Positions 9,154 through 18,310 of a stretch of 64,000 nt of DNA are shown here, piece after piece. How positions within the stretch are numbered: the first letter of the stretch is position 1; every line of letters begins with the position of its first letter. This DNA is from Paracraurococcus lichenis (GTDB taxonomy: Bacteria > Pseudomonadota > Alphaproteobacteria > Acetobacterales > Acetobacteraceae), in assembly GCF_030657435.1 (NCBI RefSeq), contig NZ_JAUTWS010000028.1:1-64000 (forward strand), written 5' to 3'. The notes under the pieces are model-generated. The model worked only from the letters and a program-made list of their open reading frames with translations, had not been told where the DNA came from and did not search any database. Position numbers and translations under genes: made by a program.

Positions 9154-10055
9154 CCGCCGCGCGCCTTCGGCCAGGTCGCCAGCAGCAGGCTACCCGCCAT
9201 CAGCGCGAATCCCACCGCATGCGTCACCGTGAAGCGCTCCCCCAGCACCGCTACCGCCGTCACGGCCGCCGCCGCGGGCAGGAAGCCGGTGAAGACGCCG
9301 GCCACCCCCGCCGGCACCTTCCGCAGCCCCGCATACCACAGCAGCAGGCAGAGCACGCTCGCCGTCAGCCCGTGGAAGGCCAGCAGCCCGGCCAGCGCCG
9401 GCTCCGCCAGCGCCACCACCGCGCCCAATCCCGGCAGCGCCAGCGGCAGCAGCATGGCCGCGCTGAAGGCCTGCATCCAGGCGCTCGCCGTCACGACCGG
9501 CGCGCGGCCGGCGATGCGCTTGGCCAGCAGCACATAGACCGCCTCGCCGCAGACCCCGAGGAAGACCAGCGCATTGCCGGCCAATGAGCCATGCGCCTCG
9601 CCGCCCAGCCGCGCCAGGGTGATCGCCGCCATGCCGCCCGCGGCCAGCACCGCCGCCGCCCACAGCCGGGGCGAGAGCCTCTCCCGCAGCCAGAGCGCGC
9701 TGCCGAGCGCGACCACCGCCGGCAGGGTCGCCAGCACCAGCCCGGCCTCCAGCGCCGTGGTCAGGCGCAGCCCGGCCAGCAGCGCGGCATTGTAGAGCGC
9801 GGTGCCGAACAGCGCCTGCAACGCCAGGTTCCAGCGCATCCCTCGCCCGAGGCGCACGCGCCCTTCCAGCGCCCGCGCCAGCGGCCACAGCACCAGGCAG
9901 GCCAGCAGGCAGCGCAGCAGGAGGATCAGCGGGACGGGCAGCGCCTCGGCCAGCAGCTTGCCGACGCCGACATTGGCGCCGACCAGCGCCATGGACAGCG
10001 CCAGTTGGAGATAGGCGATCAGCAGCCTGCGACGTCCCCGAATCCGTGACGGCAC
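9150..10055 (-). CDS. DMT-family (EamA) transporter
   Basis: A 301-residue integral membrane protein with about ten hydrophobic segments arranged as two EamA repeats, typical of drug/metabolite exporters. I chose the GTG at 10055, preceded by AAGGGG, because the reading frame upstream of it has no family character and this start gives the usual length of about 300 residues. The second repeat includes the segment SWAGLR-like AGLRKVPAGVAG near the end, a common DMT pattern. The stop codon overlaps the ATG of the downstream nuclease-helicase. The exported substrate cannot be predicted. Confidence 0.85.
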   Translation of the reverse strand: MPSRIRGRRRLLIAYLQLALSMALVGANVGVGKLLAEALPVPLILLLRCLLACLVLWPLARALEGRVRLGRGMRWNLALQALFGTALYNAALLAGLRLTTALEAGLVLATLPAVVALGSALWLRERLSPRLWAAAVLAAGGMAAITLARLGGEAHGSLAGNALVFLGVCGEAVYVLLAKRIAGRAPVVTASAWMQAFSAAMLLPLALPGLGAVVALAEPALAGLLAFHGLTASVLCLLLWYAGLRKVPAGVAGVFTGFLPAAAAVTAVAVLGERFTVTHAVGFALMAGSLLLATWPKARGG

Positions 10056-10149
10056 GGCATAGCATGCCCCTTGCCGATTGGCGCCGCCGCTGCTTCCCTC
10101 CCCGCCGGGAAGACGCCGGCCGGCCCATGCCAAGCCCGGGACCACAACG

Positions 10150-11724
10150 ATGCTTCGTCGATCCTTCCTCACGGGCGCCGCCGCCGCCCTGGCAGCCCCT
10201 GCCTTCGCGCAGCCGGCCGCCGCGCGCGTGCTGCGCTACGTGCCGCAGACCGATCTCACCGTCCTCGATCCGGTCTTCACCACGGCCTATATCACGCGCC
10301 ACCACGCGCTGATGATCTACGACCAGCTCTACGGCTTGGATGCGCAGCTCCGGCCGCAGCCGCAGATGGTCGAGGGGCACGAGACCGAGGGTGACGGCCT
10401 CACCTGGCGTTTCCGCCTGCGCGAGGGGCTGAAATTCCACGACGGCGAGCCGGTGCGCGGCCGCGACTGCATCGCCTCCATCCGGCGCTGGGCGCAGCGC
10501 GACGGGCTCGGCCAGGTGCTGCTGGCGCGCGTCGCCGAGATGACGGCGCCCGACGACCGCAGCTTCACCATCCGCCTGAACCAGCGCTTCGGGCCGATGC
10601 TGGAGACGCTGGCGAAGATCGGGCCGAGCGCGCTTTTCGTCATGCCGGAGCGCATCGCCGCGACGGACGCGAACACGCAGATCAAGGAGGTCATCGGCAG
10701 CGGCCCCTTTCGCTTCGTGGCGGCCGAGCGCGTGGTCGGCGCCCGCGTGGTCTATGAGCGCAATGCCGACTACGTCCCGCGGGAGGGCACGCCGAGCTGG
10801 GCCGCCGGCCCCAAGCGCGTCTTCTTCGACCGCGTGGAATGGACCGTCATGCCCGATCCCGGCACCGCCGCCGCGGCGCTGCAGAACGGCGAGGTGGACT
10901 GGTGGGAGAACCCGCCGAACGACCTCGCGCCGATGCTGAAGCGATCGCGCGACGTGGTCCTGAAGCGCGGCAGCCCGCTGGGCACCATCGGCACCGGCAT
11001 CTTCAACACGTTGCACCCGCCCTTCGACAAGCCGGCGGTGCGGCGCGCCATCCTGCGGGCAATGAGTCAGCAGGATTTCATGACGGCGGCGGCCGGCGCC
11101 GATCCTTCGCTCTGGAATGCCCGTGCCGGCGTCTTCACCCCCGGCACGCCGCTGGCGACCGAAGCCGGCATCGAGGCCATCGCCGGGCCGCGGGACCTCG
11201 AGCGCTCGAAGCGCGAACTGCGGGAGGCGGGGTACCAGGGCGAGGCGGTGGTGCTGCTCGCGCCCTCCGACCAGCAGGCGCTGATGGCGATCGCCGAGGT
11301 GCAGAACGACCTGTTCCGGAGGCTCGGGATGAATGTCGACTACCGCGTCTCCGACTGGGGCACGCTGGTGCAGCGCCGGGCGAGCAAGGAGTCGCCGGAG
11401 AAGGGTGGCTGGAGCATGTTCCACACCACCTGGAACGGCCTCGACGGCATCAATCCCGGCGTCATGACCTATCTGCGCGCGAACGGCGAGCGCGCCTGGT
11501 TCGGCTGGCCGAGCGTGCCGCGGCTGGACGAGTTGCGGACCGCCTGGTTCGACGCGGCGGACTTCGCGGCGCAGCAGGCGATCGCGGCGCAGATCCAGCA
11601 GGTGGTGTTCGAGGAGGCGCCCTACCTGCCGACCGGGCAGTATTTCGCCAATACGGCCTACCGGCGGACGATCACCGAGCCGGTGTCGGAGGTCTTTGCC
11701 TTCTGGGGCGTGCGGAGGGTGTGA
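10150..11724 (+). CDS. ABC transporter substrate-binding protein, peptide/nickel family (SBP_bac_5)
   Basis: A 524-residue periplasmic binding protein of the dipeptide/oligopeptide (family 5) type. A Tat-like signal (LRRSFLTG to AFAQ) precedes the mature protein. Family landmarks are LKFHDGEPV near residue 98 and the IGSGPF segment near 183. The ATG at 10150 was chosen because the signal peptide starts there; the frame stays open further upstream without meaning. No ABC permease or ATPase gene is adjacent, so the receptor is detached from its transporter. It is transcribed divergently from the DMT gene across about 95 bp. Confidence 0.9.
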   Translation: MLRRSFLTGAAAALAAPAFAQPAAARVLRYVPQTDLTVLDPVFTTAYITRHHALMIYDQLYGLDAQLRPQPQMVEGHETEGDGLTWRFRLREGLKFHDGEPVRGRDCIASIRRWAQRDGLGQVLLARVAEMTAPDDRSFTIRLNQRFGPMLETLAKIGPSALFVMPERIAATDANTQIKEVIGSGPFRFVAAERVVGARVVYERNADYVPREGTPSWAAGPKRVFFDRVEWTVMPDPGTAAAALQNGEVDWWENPPNDLAPMLKRSRDVVLKRGSPLGTIGTGIFNTLHPPFDKPAVRRAILRAMSQQDFMTAAAGADPSLWNARAGVFTPGTPLATEAGIEAIAGPRDLERSKRELREAGYQGEAVVLLAPSDQQALMAIAEVQNDLFRRLGMNVDYRVSDWGTLVQRRASKESPEKGGWSMFHTTWNGLDGINPGVMTYLRANGERAWFGWPSVPRLDELRTAWFDAADFAAQQAIAAQIQQVVFEEAPYLPTGQYFANTAYRRTITEPVSEVFAFWGVRRV

Positions 11725-11806
11725 GCGGGCGAGAGGGAGGGAACTCCCTTTCCGCCGTCAGCCCGCTGCTGCAACCCGCAGACTCACAGAAGAAGGTGGG
11801 GTGGGC

Positions 11807-11834
11807 GTGGGAGGGGAGTTCTCTCCCCTCCCAC
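11807..11834. terminator. Perfect 12-bp hairpin terminator
   Basis: GTGGGAGGGGAG and its exact complement are separated by TTCT, between the convergent binding-protein and acyltransferase genes. The symmetry suggests a bidirectional terminator, although no clear T-run follows. Confidence 0.6.
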
Positions 11835-11839
11835 CTCTC

Positions 11840-13018
11840 TCACTCCGCCTCGCCCTCCTTCCTGAAGGGCGACATCTCCATCAGCGCCGCAATCTCCCGC
11901 TCCATCGCCGGTCGCTCCCGCCGCAGGAAGTCGTCGATCGCCCGCCGCAGGCCGGGGTGCCGGATCCAGTGCGCGGAATAGGTGGGGCAGGGGAGGTAGC
12001 CGCGCTGGATCTTGTGCTCGCCCTGGGCGCCGGCCTCGACCCGGGGCAGCCTGTGCTCGATGGCGAAGTCGATGGCGCGGTAGTAGCAGAGCTCGAAATG
12101 CAGGAAGGGCGCGTCCACCACGGCGCCCCAGTTGCGGCCGTAGAGCGCTTCCTTGCCCAGCAGGTTCAGCGCGCCGGCGACCGGCTCCCCGTCCCGCTCG
12201 GCGACCATCAGCACGACCTTGTCGCCCAGCCGCTCGCCCAGCATCGGCCAGAAGCGCGGGGTCAGGTAGGCGCTGCGGCCCCATTTCTTGTCTGTCGTGC
12301 TGCGGTAGAAGCGGTGGAAGGCCTTCCAGTGCCGCTCCGTGATCTCATGCCCGCGCAGGGTCTTCAGCACATAGCCCGAGGCCGCGGCGTCGCGCCGCTC
12401 GCGCCGGATCGCCTTCCGCTTGCGGGATGAGAGGGCGCCGAGGAAATCGTCGAAGCCGGCATAGCCCTGGTTGTGCCAATGGAACTGCGTGCCCAGCCGC
12501 CGCAGCCAGCCGGTCTCGCCCAGCGCGCTCCATTCCGCCTCCTGGCAGAAGGTGATGTGGACCGAGGAGAGGTCGAGCTGCTCGCAGGCCTGCACCAGCC
12601 CCTGGCCGAGCGCCGCGACGCCGATCCCGCTGCCCGGCCGCACCAGCAGCCGCGGGCCGGGGACCGGGCTGAAGGGCGCGCAGACCTGCAGCTTCGGGTA
12701 GTAGCTGCCGCCCGCCCGCTCGAAGGCATCGGCCCAGCCATAGTCGAAGACGTATTCGCCCTGGCTGTGGCTCTTCGCATACATCGGGCAGCAGGCGACG
12801 AGCTGCCCCGATCCGTCGCGCAGCGCCGCATGCTGCGGCAGCCAGCCGGTGCGGCCGGTGGCGCTGCCGCTTTCCTCGAGCGCCAGGAGGAAGGCATGGC
12901 TGACGAAGGGATTGTCCTCGCCGGCGCAGGCATCCCATTCCGCGGCCGGGATCTCCGCCATGCTCGGGTGGAGGGAGAGGGTGAGGCCGGGGGCGGCGGT
13001 GGGGGCGCTGTCGGGCAT
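11840..13018 (-). CDS. GNAT/FemAB-like acyltransferase (DUF482 family)
   Basis: A 392-residue protein of the DUF482 / peptidoglycan-biosynthesis-like acyltransferase family, built on the acyl-CoA N-acyltransferase fold. Recognisable parts are HAFLLALEESG near residue 40, VFDYGWADAFERAGG near 90, and the basic stretch SSRKRKAIRRERR near 200. I took the ATG at 13018; an in-frame ATG at 13030 is equally possible. The family is widespread in alphaproteobacteria and its true substrate is not established. It faces an exported hydrolase gene across about 155 bp. Confidence 0.85.
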   Translation of the reverse strand: MPDSAPTAAPGLTLSLHPSMAEIPAAEWDACAGEDNPFVSHAFLLALEESGSATGRTGWLPQHAALRDGSGQLVACCPMYAKSHSQGEYVFDYGWADAFERAGGSYYPKLQVCAPFSPVPGPRLLVRPGSGIGVAALGQGLVQACEQLDLSSVHITFCQEAEWSALGETGWLRRLGTQFHWHNQGYAGFDDFLGALSSRKRKAIRRERRDAAASGYVLKTLRGHEITERHWKAFHRFYRSTTDKKWGRSAYLTPRFWPMLGERLGDKVVLMVAERDGEPVAGALNLLGKEALYGRNWGAVVDAPFLHFELCYYRAIDFAIEHRLPRVEAGAQGEHKIQRGYLPCPTYSAHWIRHPGLRRAIDDFLRRERPAMEREIAALMEMSPFRKEGEAE

Positions 13019-13173
13019 TCCCGACAGCATGTGCGGTGCAGCAGGCCCGGGGCAAGACTGTGCCGCGGTTGAACGCAGCGGCATGGACCTGTCGCGCGCG
13101 ACGGGCGAGGCTGCGGCCGCCGCCTCGGGCCACCACCAGGCCCAGGCACGCCACCAGACCAAGGGACGCCACC

Positions 13174-14163
13174 ATGCCATCATCTCGCGGGCGGCTTGCC
13201 GGCCTGCTCCTCGCGGCCGCCATCGCGCTGCCGGGCCCGGCGCGCGCGCAGCAGCCGGCGCCCGGCCGGGTCGAGGTCGTGCCCATCGCCTCCCGCACCC
13301 TCTCGGGCGAGGAATTCCTTGCCGGCCAGCGCGAAGGCGGAAAGCCCACCCTGCTCGCCGGCGAGCTGCGGCTGCCCTTCCCGCTGCCGCCGGGGCGGAA
13401 GGTGCCGGCTGTCGTGCTGGTGCATGGCTCGGGCGGAAGCGGCGCCTCGACCGATCTCTGGGCGCGGGAGCTGAACGCGGCCGGCCTCGGCGCCTTCATC
13501 CTCGACAGCTTCGCCGGGCGCGGCATCACCAGCACGGTGCAGGACCAGAGCCAGTTGCACAGCCTGGCCATGATGGTTGATGCCTATCGCGCGCTGGACT
13601 GGCTGGCGGAGCATCCGCGGATCCGCGCGGACCGGATCGCTGTCATGGGCTTCTCCAAGGGCGCGGTCGCCGCGGTCTATTCGGCGATGACGCGCTTCCA
13701 GTCGGCCTTCGGCAATCCCGCGCATCGCTTCGCCGCGCATATCGGCCTCTACACGCCTTGCAACATCGCCTATGCGAAGGATGCCGAGGTCGGGCCGGCG
13801 CCGATCAGGTTGTTCCACGGCGTGGTCGATGACTATGTCGCGATCGCCCCCTGCCGCGACTATGCGGCGCGGCTGAAGCAGGCGGGCGCGGATGTGTCGC
13901 TGACCGAATATGCCAATGGCCAGCACAGCTTCGACAACCCGTTCCAGCCGCTGCTGGTGACCGTCGCCGATGCCCAGACCACGCGCGGCTGCCGGCTGGA
14001 GGAAGGGCCGGGCGGCGCCATGCTGAATGCCGAGACGAAGCGGCCCTATACGCTGGCCGATGCCTGCGTCGCCCGCGGCGCGCATGTCGGCTACGACCCC
14101 GTCGGCGCCGCGGCGGTCCGCGCCGCGGTCCGCGCCTTCGCCGAGGAGCGGCTGCTGAAATAG
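13174..14163 (+). CDS. Exported alpha/beta hydrolase (dienelactone hydrolase-like)
   Basis: A 329-residue alpha/beta hydrolase with a signal peptide (hydrophobic run ending ARAQQ). The oxyanion strand VVLVHGSGG lies near residue 87, the nucleophile is Ser in GFSKGA near 163, and an acid/His pair is provided by FHGVVDDYV and GQHSFDN. Dienelactone hydrolases use Cys as nucleophile, so the Ser here points to an esterase-type activity. The start is supported by AAGGGA before ATG 13174. It converges with the amidase gene across a strong hairpin. Confidence 0.87.
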   Translation: MPSSRGRLAGLLLAAAIALPGPARAQQPAPGRVEVVPIASRTLSGEEFLAGQREGGKPTLLAGELRLPFPLPPGRKVPAVVLVHGSGGSGASTDLWARELNAAGLGAFILDSFAGRGITSTVQDQSQLHSLAMMVDAYRALDWLAEHPRIRADRIAVMGFSKGAVAAVYSAMTRFQSAFGNPAHRFAAHIGLYTPCNIAYAKDAEVGPAPIRLFHGVVDDYVAIAPCRDYAARLKQAGADVSLTEYANGQHSFDNPFQPLLVTVADAQTTRGCRLEEGPGGAMLNAETKRPYTLADACVARGAHVGYDPVGAAAVRAAVRAFAEERLLK

Positions 14164-14194
14164 CCCCCGCATCGGCCGCAGGGCCGGCGAGACG

Positions 14195-14221
14195 CAGGCG
14201 CCCGGCAGGCCCGGGCGCCTG
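14195..14221. terminator. 11-bp hairpin between convergent genes
   Basis: CAGGCGCCCGG pairs perfectly with CCGGGCGCCTG around a 5-nt loop, between the hydrolase stop at 14163 and the amidase stop at 14229. It is a likely bidirectional terminator. Confidence 0.55.
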
Positions 14222-14228
14222 CCGGACG

Positions 14229-15623
14229 TCAGAGCTGCGGCATCATCTCCCGCCAGGGTGCCGCGCGCTCATAGGCCGCGGCGGCCCGGAAGATCAGCGC
14301 CTCGCTGAAAGAGGGGCCGACGAGCTGCATGCCGATCGGCAGGCCAGCCGCGCTGCTCTGCCCGCACATGACCGAGATGGCGGGATGGCCGGTGACGTTG
14401 AAGGGCGTGCGCGCCTGCCGCGGATAGGTCCGCTCCACCTCCGGCTCGTCGTCGATGGCGCTGGCCGGGTCCATGGAACTGGCGCAGAGCAGCAGGTCCA
14501 CCTGCGTGAAGGCCGCCTGCACGGCCTCGGTCAATTGCCGCCGCCGGCGCTGCGCCTGCACGTAGTCGACGCCGCCGATGAACATCCCGGGCAGCAGCCG
14601 CCGGCGCGTGACGGCGGCATAGTCGCCCGGCCGCTCCCGCAGCCAGGTCTCGTGCACCGAGGCCGCCTCCGGCAGCATGATGGCGCGGTTCACCGCGGCG
14701 AACTCGCCGAGCGGCGGCAGGGCCAGGTCCACCACATCGGCGCCCTCCACCCGCAGCAGCGCCGCCGCGGCGTCGAGGGCGGTCGCGACCTCGGGCGTTG
14801 CCGGGATGTCGCGCTCGTGGAAATGCCTGATATAGCCGATGCGCAGGCCCCGCACGCCGCGGTTCAGGTCGCGCGTATAGTCCTCCCGCGCGTGGTCGGC
14901 GCTGCCGGGGTCGAGCGGGTCGTGGCCGGCGATCGCGTTCAGCAGCAGCGCATTGTCCCGCACCGTCCGCGTCATCGGCCCGACATGGTCGAGGGTGAAG
15001 GAGAGCGGGAAGACGCCGCGGCGGGAGACGAGGCCATAGGTCGGCTTCAGCCCGACCAGGCCGCAATGCGTCGCGGGATGCCGCACGGAGCCGCCGGTAT
15101 CGGTCCCGAGCGCCGCCGGCAGCATCCGTGCCGCGACCGCGGCGCCGGAGCCGGAGGAGGAGCCGCCCGGATGGTGCGCGGTGTTCCAGGGGTTGCGCGC
15201 CGGCGGGAAGGGCAGGTCGAAGGCCGGGCCGCCGATGGCGAATTCATGCGTGGCGAGCTTGGCCGGGAAGACCGCCCCGGCCTCCCGCAGCCGTGCCACC
15301 ACGGCGGCGTCGGCGGCCGCGACGCGGTCGAGGCAGAGCTTCGAATGGCAGGTGGTCGGGTGGCCGGCGAGGTCGATGATGTCCTTCAGCCCGACGGGCA
15401 GGCCGTGCAGCGGGGAGCGCGGGCCGTGGGTCGCGATCTCCGCCTCGGCCGCCTGCGCCGCCGCCATGGCCTCTTCCGCCAGCAGGCGGATGACGGCGTT
15501 CAGCCGCGGCTCGAGCGCGGCGATGCGGCCGAGGCAGTCCTGCAGCAGTTCGACCGGGGAGAGGCGGCGGGCGGCGATGAGCGCCGCGGCCTCGGACAGG
15601 GGGAGGAGGTGCGGGGCGGTCAC
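14229..15623 (-). CDS. AtzE-like amidase (amidase signature family)
   Basis: A 464-residue amidase signature enzyme that hydrolyses a C-N amide bond. The Ser-cisSer-Lys triad is visible: Lys80 in VGLKDIID, the cis-Ser in GGSSSGSG (153-160) and the nucleophile Ser179 in TDTGGSVR. The proposed start is a GTG at 15623 that overlaps the stop of a small upstream gene (GTGA). That small gene looks AtzG-like, and AtzE amidases of the cyanuric acid pathway need AtzG for activity. This makes a biuret- or carboxybiuret-type substrate possible, but other amides fit equally well. No other atz genes are nearby. Confidence 0.88.
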   Translation of the reverse strand: MTAPHLLPLSEAAALIAARRLSPVELLQDCLGRIAALEPRLNAVIRLLAEEAMAAAQAAEAEIATHGPRSPLHGLPVGLKDIIDLAGHPTTCHSKLCLDRVAAADAAVVARLREAGAVFPAKLATHEFAIGGPAFDLPFPPARNPWNTAHHPGGSSSGSGAAVAARMLPAALGTDTGGSVRHPATHCGLVGLKPTYGLVSRRGVFPLSFTLDHVGPMTRTVRDNALLLNAIAGHDPLDPGSADHAREDYTRDLNRGVRGLRIGYIRHFHERDIPATPEVATALDAAAALLRVEGADVVDLALPPLGEFAAVNRAIMLPEAASVHETWLRERPGDYAAVTRRRLLPGMFIGGVDYVQAQRRRRQLTEAVQAAFTQVDLLLCASSMDPASAIDDEPEVERTYPRQARTPFNVTGHPAISVMCGQSSAAGLPIGMQLVGPSFSEALIFRAAAAYERAAPWREMMPQL

Positions 15624-15811
15624 CGCCCGGCCTCCGGCGCCCGGTGGGCGGGCAGGGGCTCGGCCGCCGGATCGGCAGGACGGGCGAAGCCGCTGCGCAG
15701 GCGGGCGGCGGCGGCGATCGCCGCCTCCACATCGGCGCGGTGCTCGGCCCAGGCACGACGGAGGCCGGCGGCCTCCGCCAGGGCGGCGTTGGTGGTGCTC
15801 GGCTCGGGCAT
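15620..15811 (-). CDS. AtzG-like small protein (DUF4089 type)
   Basis: A 63-residue protein translationally coupled to the amidase through a 4-nt overlap. Its pattern is a helix of the type HRADVEAAIAAAARL followed by FARPADPAAEPLP and a short Arg-rich tail. This resembles AtzG/DUF4089 proteins, which bind AtzE-type amidases and complete their function. I recognise it by pattern and context, not by search. The ATG at 15811 has GGGGAGA upstream. Most automatic annotations would miss it. Confidence 0.65.
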   Translation of the reverse strand: MPEPSTTNAALAEAAGLRRAWAEHRADVEAAIAAAARLRSGFARPADPAAEPLPAHRAPEAGR

Positions 15812-16033
15812 GGGCCGCGGTCTCCCCTGCTGTGACGGTATGCGGAGGATGCTGACGCAGGACGGTCCGGTGGGAAACCCTGCGCGGGCCCGGTCGTTGC
15901 CCAGCCGGCGGGATCCGGCGCGGGCGCGACGCCCGGGGCCGGACCGGGGAGCAGGTCCGCCCCTCCCGCCCCGCGGCACCTCGCCGCGGCCGGGGCGCCC
16001 GCGCCCCGCCACCAGGACAGGGAGAATGCACAG

Positions 16034-16453
16034 ATGCGGATTTCCGGTTTTGTCGCGGCGGCTGCCGCGCTCGGCCTGACCCTCGCCACGCTGCCGGCCG
16101 ATGCCGCTTCCGAGCGGCACCATCGCGGCGCCTCGGCCCGCGGCGCGGCGGCGACCTCCTCCACCGACAACATGGCCGACGACCTGAACGCCCAGAGCCT
16201 GCAGCGGGCGCAGTCCGGCCAGGACGCCGCGAGCGGCGCCTCCTCCGGCAGCATGATGGGCACCGGCACGGGCATGTCCGGCAGCGGCGGCATGGGCACC
16301 TCCGGCTACGGCACGGGCACCGGCAGCGGCATGTCCGGCTCCTCCATGGGCGGCGGCGGCATGGGTGGCAGCAGCCTTGGCGGCACGGGCCTGAGCGGTG
16401 GCGGCGGCACCGGCAGCAGCGGCCCGGTCGGCACCAGCCGCGGCATGCGCTGA
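16034..16453 (+). CDS. Small secreted Gly/Ser/Met-rich protein
   Basis: A 139-residue protein with a Sec signal peptide ending at about residue 25 (ADA-SE). The mature part has a conserved-looking segment DNMADDLNAQSLQRAQ at about 45-60. A low-complexity tail of Gly, Ser, Thr and Met follows, with GTGTGMSG-like repeats. The same segment occurs in the next gene downstream (16743), so the two are paralogs. I recognise no named family. A flexible periplasmic or surface protein is likely; Met-rich tails can bind copper, but nothing else supports that here. Confidence 0.7.
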   Translation: MRISGFVAAAAALGLTLATLPADAASERHHRGASARGAAATSSTDNMADDLNAQSLQRAQSGQDAASGASSGSMMGTGTGMSGSGGMGTSGYGTGTGSGMSGSSMGGGGMGGSSLGGTGLSGGGGTGSSGPVGTSRGMR

Positions 16454-16742
16454 CCGCCCGGCGCGCGCCGGCCGGGGTGGAGCCCGGCCGTTGCAGGGCA
16501 GGATGCGGTGCCTTCCAGCCGCACCGCGTCCTGCCCGGCCCGGTTGCGTGCCGCCGTGCAGTCTGCCGGAGGTGCCATCGCTGATGCGAGGATTGCCTTG
16601 CGCTGGCATTCCTGCCGATTGAACCGGGCAAGGCCGTCCGGGTATTGGCACCAAATCCCCGTGAAGCGCACGTTGCAGCCGCGGATCGCAAGGCATGATC
16701 GGTCCGGCGCAGATGGGGCGCCGGATCGGGGAGGAACGCAGC

Positions 16743-17030
16743 ATGCGTGCAATTGGCATCGCCTTGGCCTTCGGCGCGGCGCTCGCCGTGACGGCCGGCG
16801 CCGCGGAGGCGGCCGGCAAGCGCAGCGGCAAAGCGGCGGCTGCCAGCACACAGGCCAGCACACAGGACAATATGGCGGACCAGCTCAACGCCCAGAGCCT
16901 GCAGCGTGCCCAGGCGGGTCAGAACTCGCCGACGCCCGGCCCGGACTCCACCACCAACCTGAACCGGATGAGCGAGAAGGACGCGGCGACGGGCCGCGCG
17001 ATGAACAGCGCGCCCATGCCCTTCCGCTGA
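16743..17030 (+). CDS. Small secreted protein, paralog of 16034-16453
   Basis: A 95-residue protein with a signal peptide (to about residue 22, AEA-AG). It has a basic Lys/Ala stretch, then DNMADQLNAQSLQRAQ at about 41-56, nearly identical to the upstream paralog. The C-terminus is different and lacks the Gly/Ser/Met tail. A GGGGAGGAA Shine-Dalgarno precedes the ATG at 16743. Function unknown. The 289 bp between the two paralogs hold no other gene I can support. Confidence 0.7.
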   Translation: MRAIGIALAFGAALAVTAGAAEAAGKRSGKAAAASTQASTQDNMADQLNAQSLQRAQAGQNSPTPGPDSTTNLNRMSEKDAATGRAMNSAPMPFR

Positions 17031-17087
17031 ACCGCGCGGTTGCGGGCGGGTCGCCCGCAGCCTGTTCCGGCGCGCGTGGTTCTGTTC

Positions 17088-17093
17088 TATGCC
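17088..17093 (+). promoter_or_regulatory. Possible -10 element of a leaderless transcript
   Basis: TATGCC lies eight bases before the ATG at 17102 with no Shine-Dalgarno between. The spacing would place the transcription start at or within a base or two of the start codon. Confidence 0.3.
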
Positions 17094-17101
17094 TGCCGGC
17101 C

Positions 17102-18310
17102 ATGTCCGAGAAAGCCACCGCGCCGGAACCCGCCCGCCTGCCGCTCGCCGGCCTTCGGGTCGTTGAGCTCGGCCACTACATCGCCGCGCCCTTCGCCACC
17201 CGCCTGCTGGCCGATCTGGGCGCCGAGGTGATCAAGGTGGAGCCGCCGGAGGGCGACCCGGTCCGCGGCTGGGGCTCGGCGGTCGATGGCCATGCCGTCT
17301 GGTTCAGCGTGCATGGCCGCAACAAGCTCTCGGTCACGCTCAACCTGAAGAGCGAGGCGGACAAGGCGAAGCTGCGGCGGCTGCTGGCGCGCTCCGACGC
17401 GCTGGTCGAGAATTTCCGTCCCGGCCAGCTCGAGCGCTACGGCCTCGGCCCGGCCGACCTGCACGCCGTCAATCCGCGCCTCGTCATCGCCCGCATCAGC
17501 GGCTACGGCCAGGACGGCCCCTATCGCGACAAGCCGGCCTTCGGCGCGATCGGCGAGGCGATGGGCGGCCTCCGACACCTCACCGCCAATCCGGGCCAGG
17601 CCGAGCTGCCGCCGCCGCGCTGCGGCGTCTCCATCAGCGACGACCTGGCCGGCATGTATGCCGCCATGGCGCTGGTCGCCGCCTGCTGGCAGGTGAAGGG
17701 CGACCCGGCCGCCAAGGGCCGCGTCGTCGATGTGGACCTGGTCAGCAGCGTCTTCTCCCTGATGGAGGGCATGCTGCCGGAATACGGCCTCTTCGGCTGG
17801 GTGCGGCAGCCGCAGGGCGCGGCGATCAAGACCGCGGCGCCGACCAACACCTACCCTTGCGCCGATGGCAAGTGGCTCTGCATCGCCGGCAATTCCGACC
17901 TGATCTTCCGCCGGCTGATGGCGGCGATCGGCAAGCCTGACATGGCCGCCGAGCCGCGCTTCGCCACCAATGCACTGCGCTGCGAGAACGTCGCCGAACT
18001 CGACACCATGATCGCCGCCTGGACCCGCACCCTGCCGGCAGCGGAGGCAGAGGCGATCCTGGAGAAGGCCGAGGTGCCCTGCTCGCGCCTCTATGACATC
18101 CGCGACTGCGCGGAGGACCCGCATTTCCGCGCCCGTGGACTGGTGATGCAGGTGCAGGACCCACTGATCGGGCCCGTCCTGCACCCGGCGGCGCCCTTCC
18201 GCTTCGACGGCGTCAGCCCGCGCGACATGGTGCGCTGGACCGGACCCGCGGCGGGCGCGCACAACGAGCAGGTTTTCGGAATGCTGGCGAAGGAGGAGCC
18301 GAAGGGATGA
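17102..18310 (+). CDS. CaiB/BaiF family CoA-transferase (type III)
   Basis: A 402-residue type III CoA-transferase, which moves CoA between carboxylic acids. The N-terminal strand PLAGLRVVELGHYIAAP is at 14-30, the likely catalytic Asp is in SISDDLAGMY near 180, and the small-domain segment TYPCADGKW is near 258. The stop overlaps the ATG of an HMG-CoA lyase gene (ATGA). Together they could activate 3-hydroxy-3-methylglutarate (for example with succinyl-CoA) and then cleave it; this pairing is inference. No Shine-Dalgarno is seen at the start. Confidence 0.92.
   Translation: MSEKATAPEPARLPLAGLRVVELGHYIAAPFATRLLADLGAEVIKVEPPEGDPVRGWGSAVDGHAVWFSVHGRNKLSVTLNLKSEADKAKLRRLLARSDALVENFRPGQLERYGLGPADLHAVNPRLVIARISGYGQDGPYRDKPAFGAIGEAMGGLRHLTANPGQAELPPPRCGVSISDDLAGMYAAMALVAACWQVKGDPAAKGRVVDVDLVSSVFSLMEGMLPEYGLFGWVRQPQGAAIKTAAPTNTYPCADGKWLCIAGNSDLIFRRLMAAIGKPDMAAEPRFATNALRCENVAELDTMIAAWTRTLPAAEAEAILEKAEVPCSRLYDIRDCAEDPHFRARGLVMQVQDPLIGPVLHPAAPFRFDGVSPRDMVRWTGPAAGAHNEQVFGMLAKEEPKG

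Noticed and set aside
7126..10055. Complete anti-phage defence system
   Set aside because: Only one nuclease-helicase gene beside a metabolite exporter; no other defence genes or island features.
16034..16453. Copper-binding role for the Met-rich tail
   Set aside because: Met residues occur within Gly/Ser repeats without the spaced MxxM clusters expected, and no copper genes are near.
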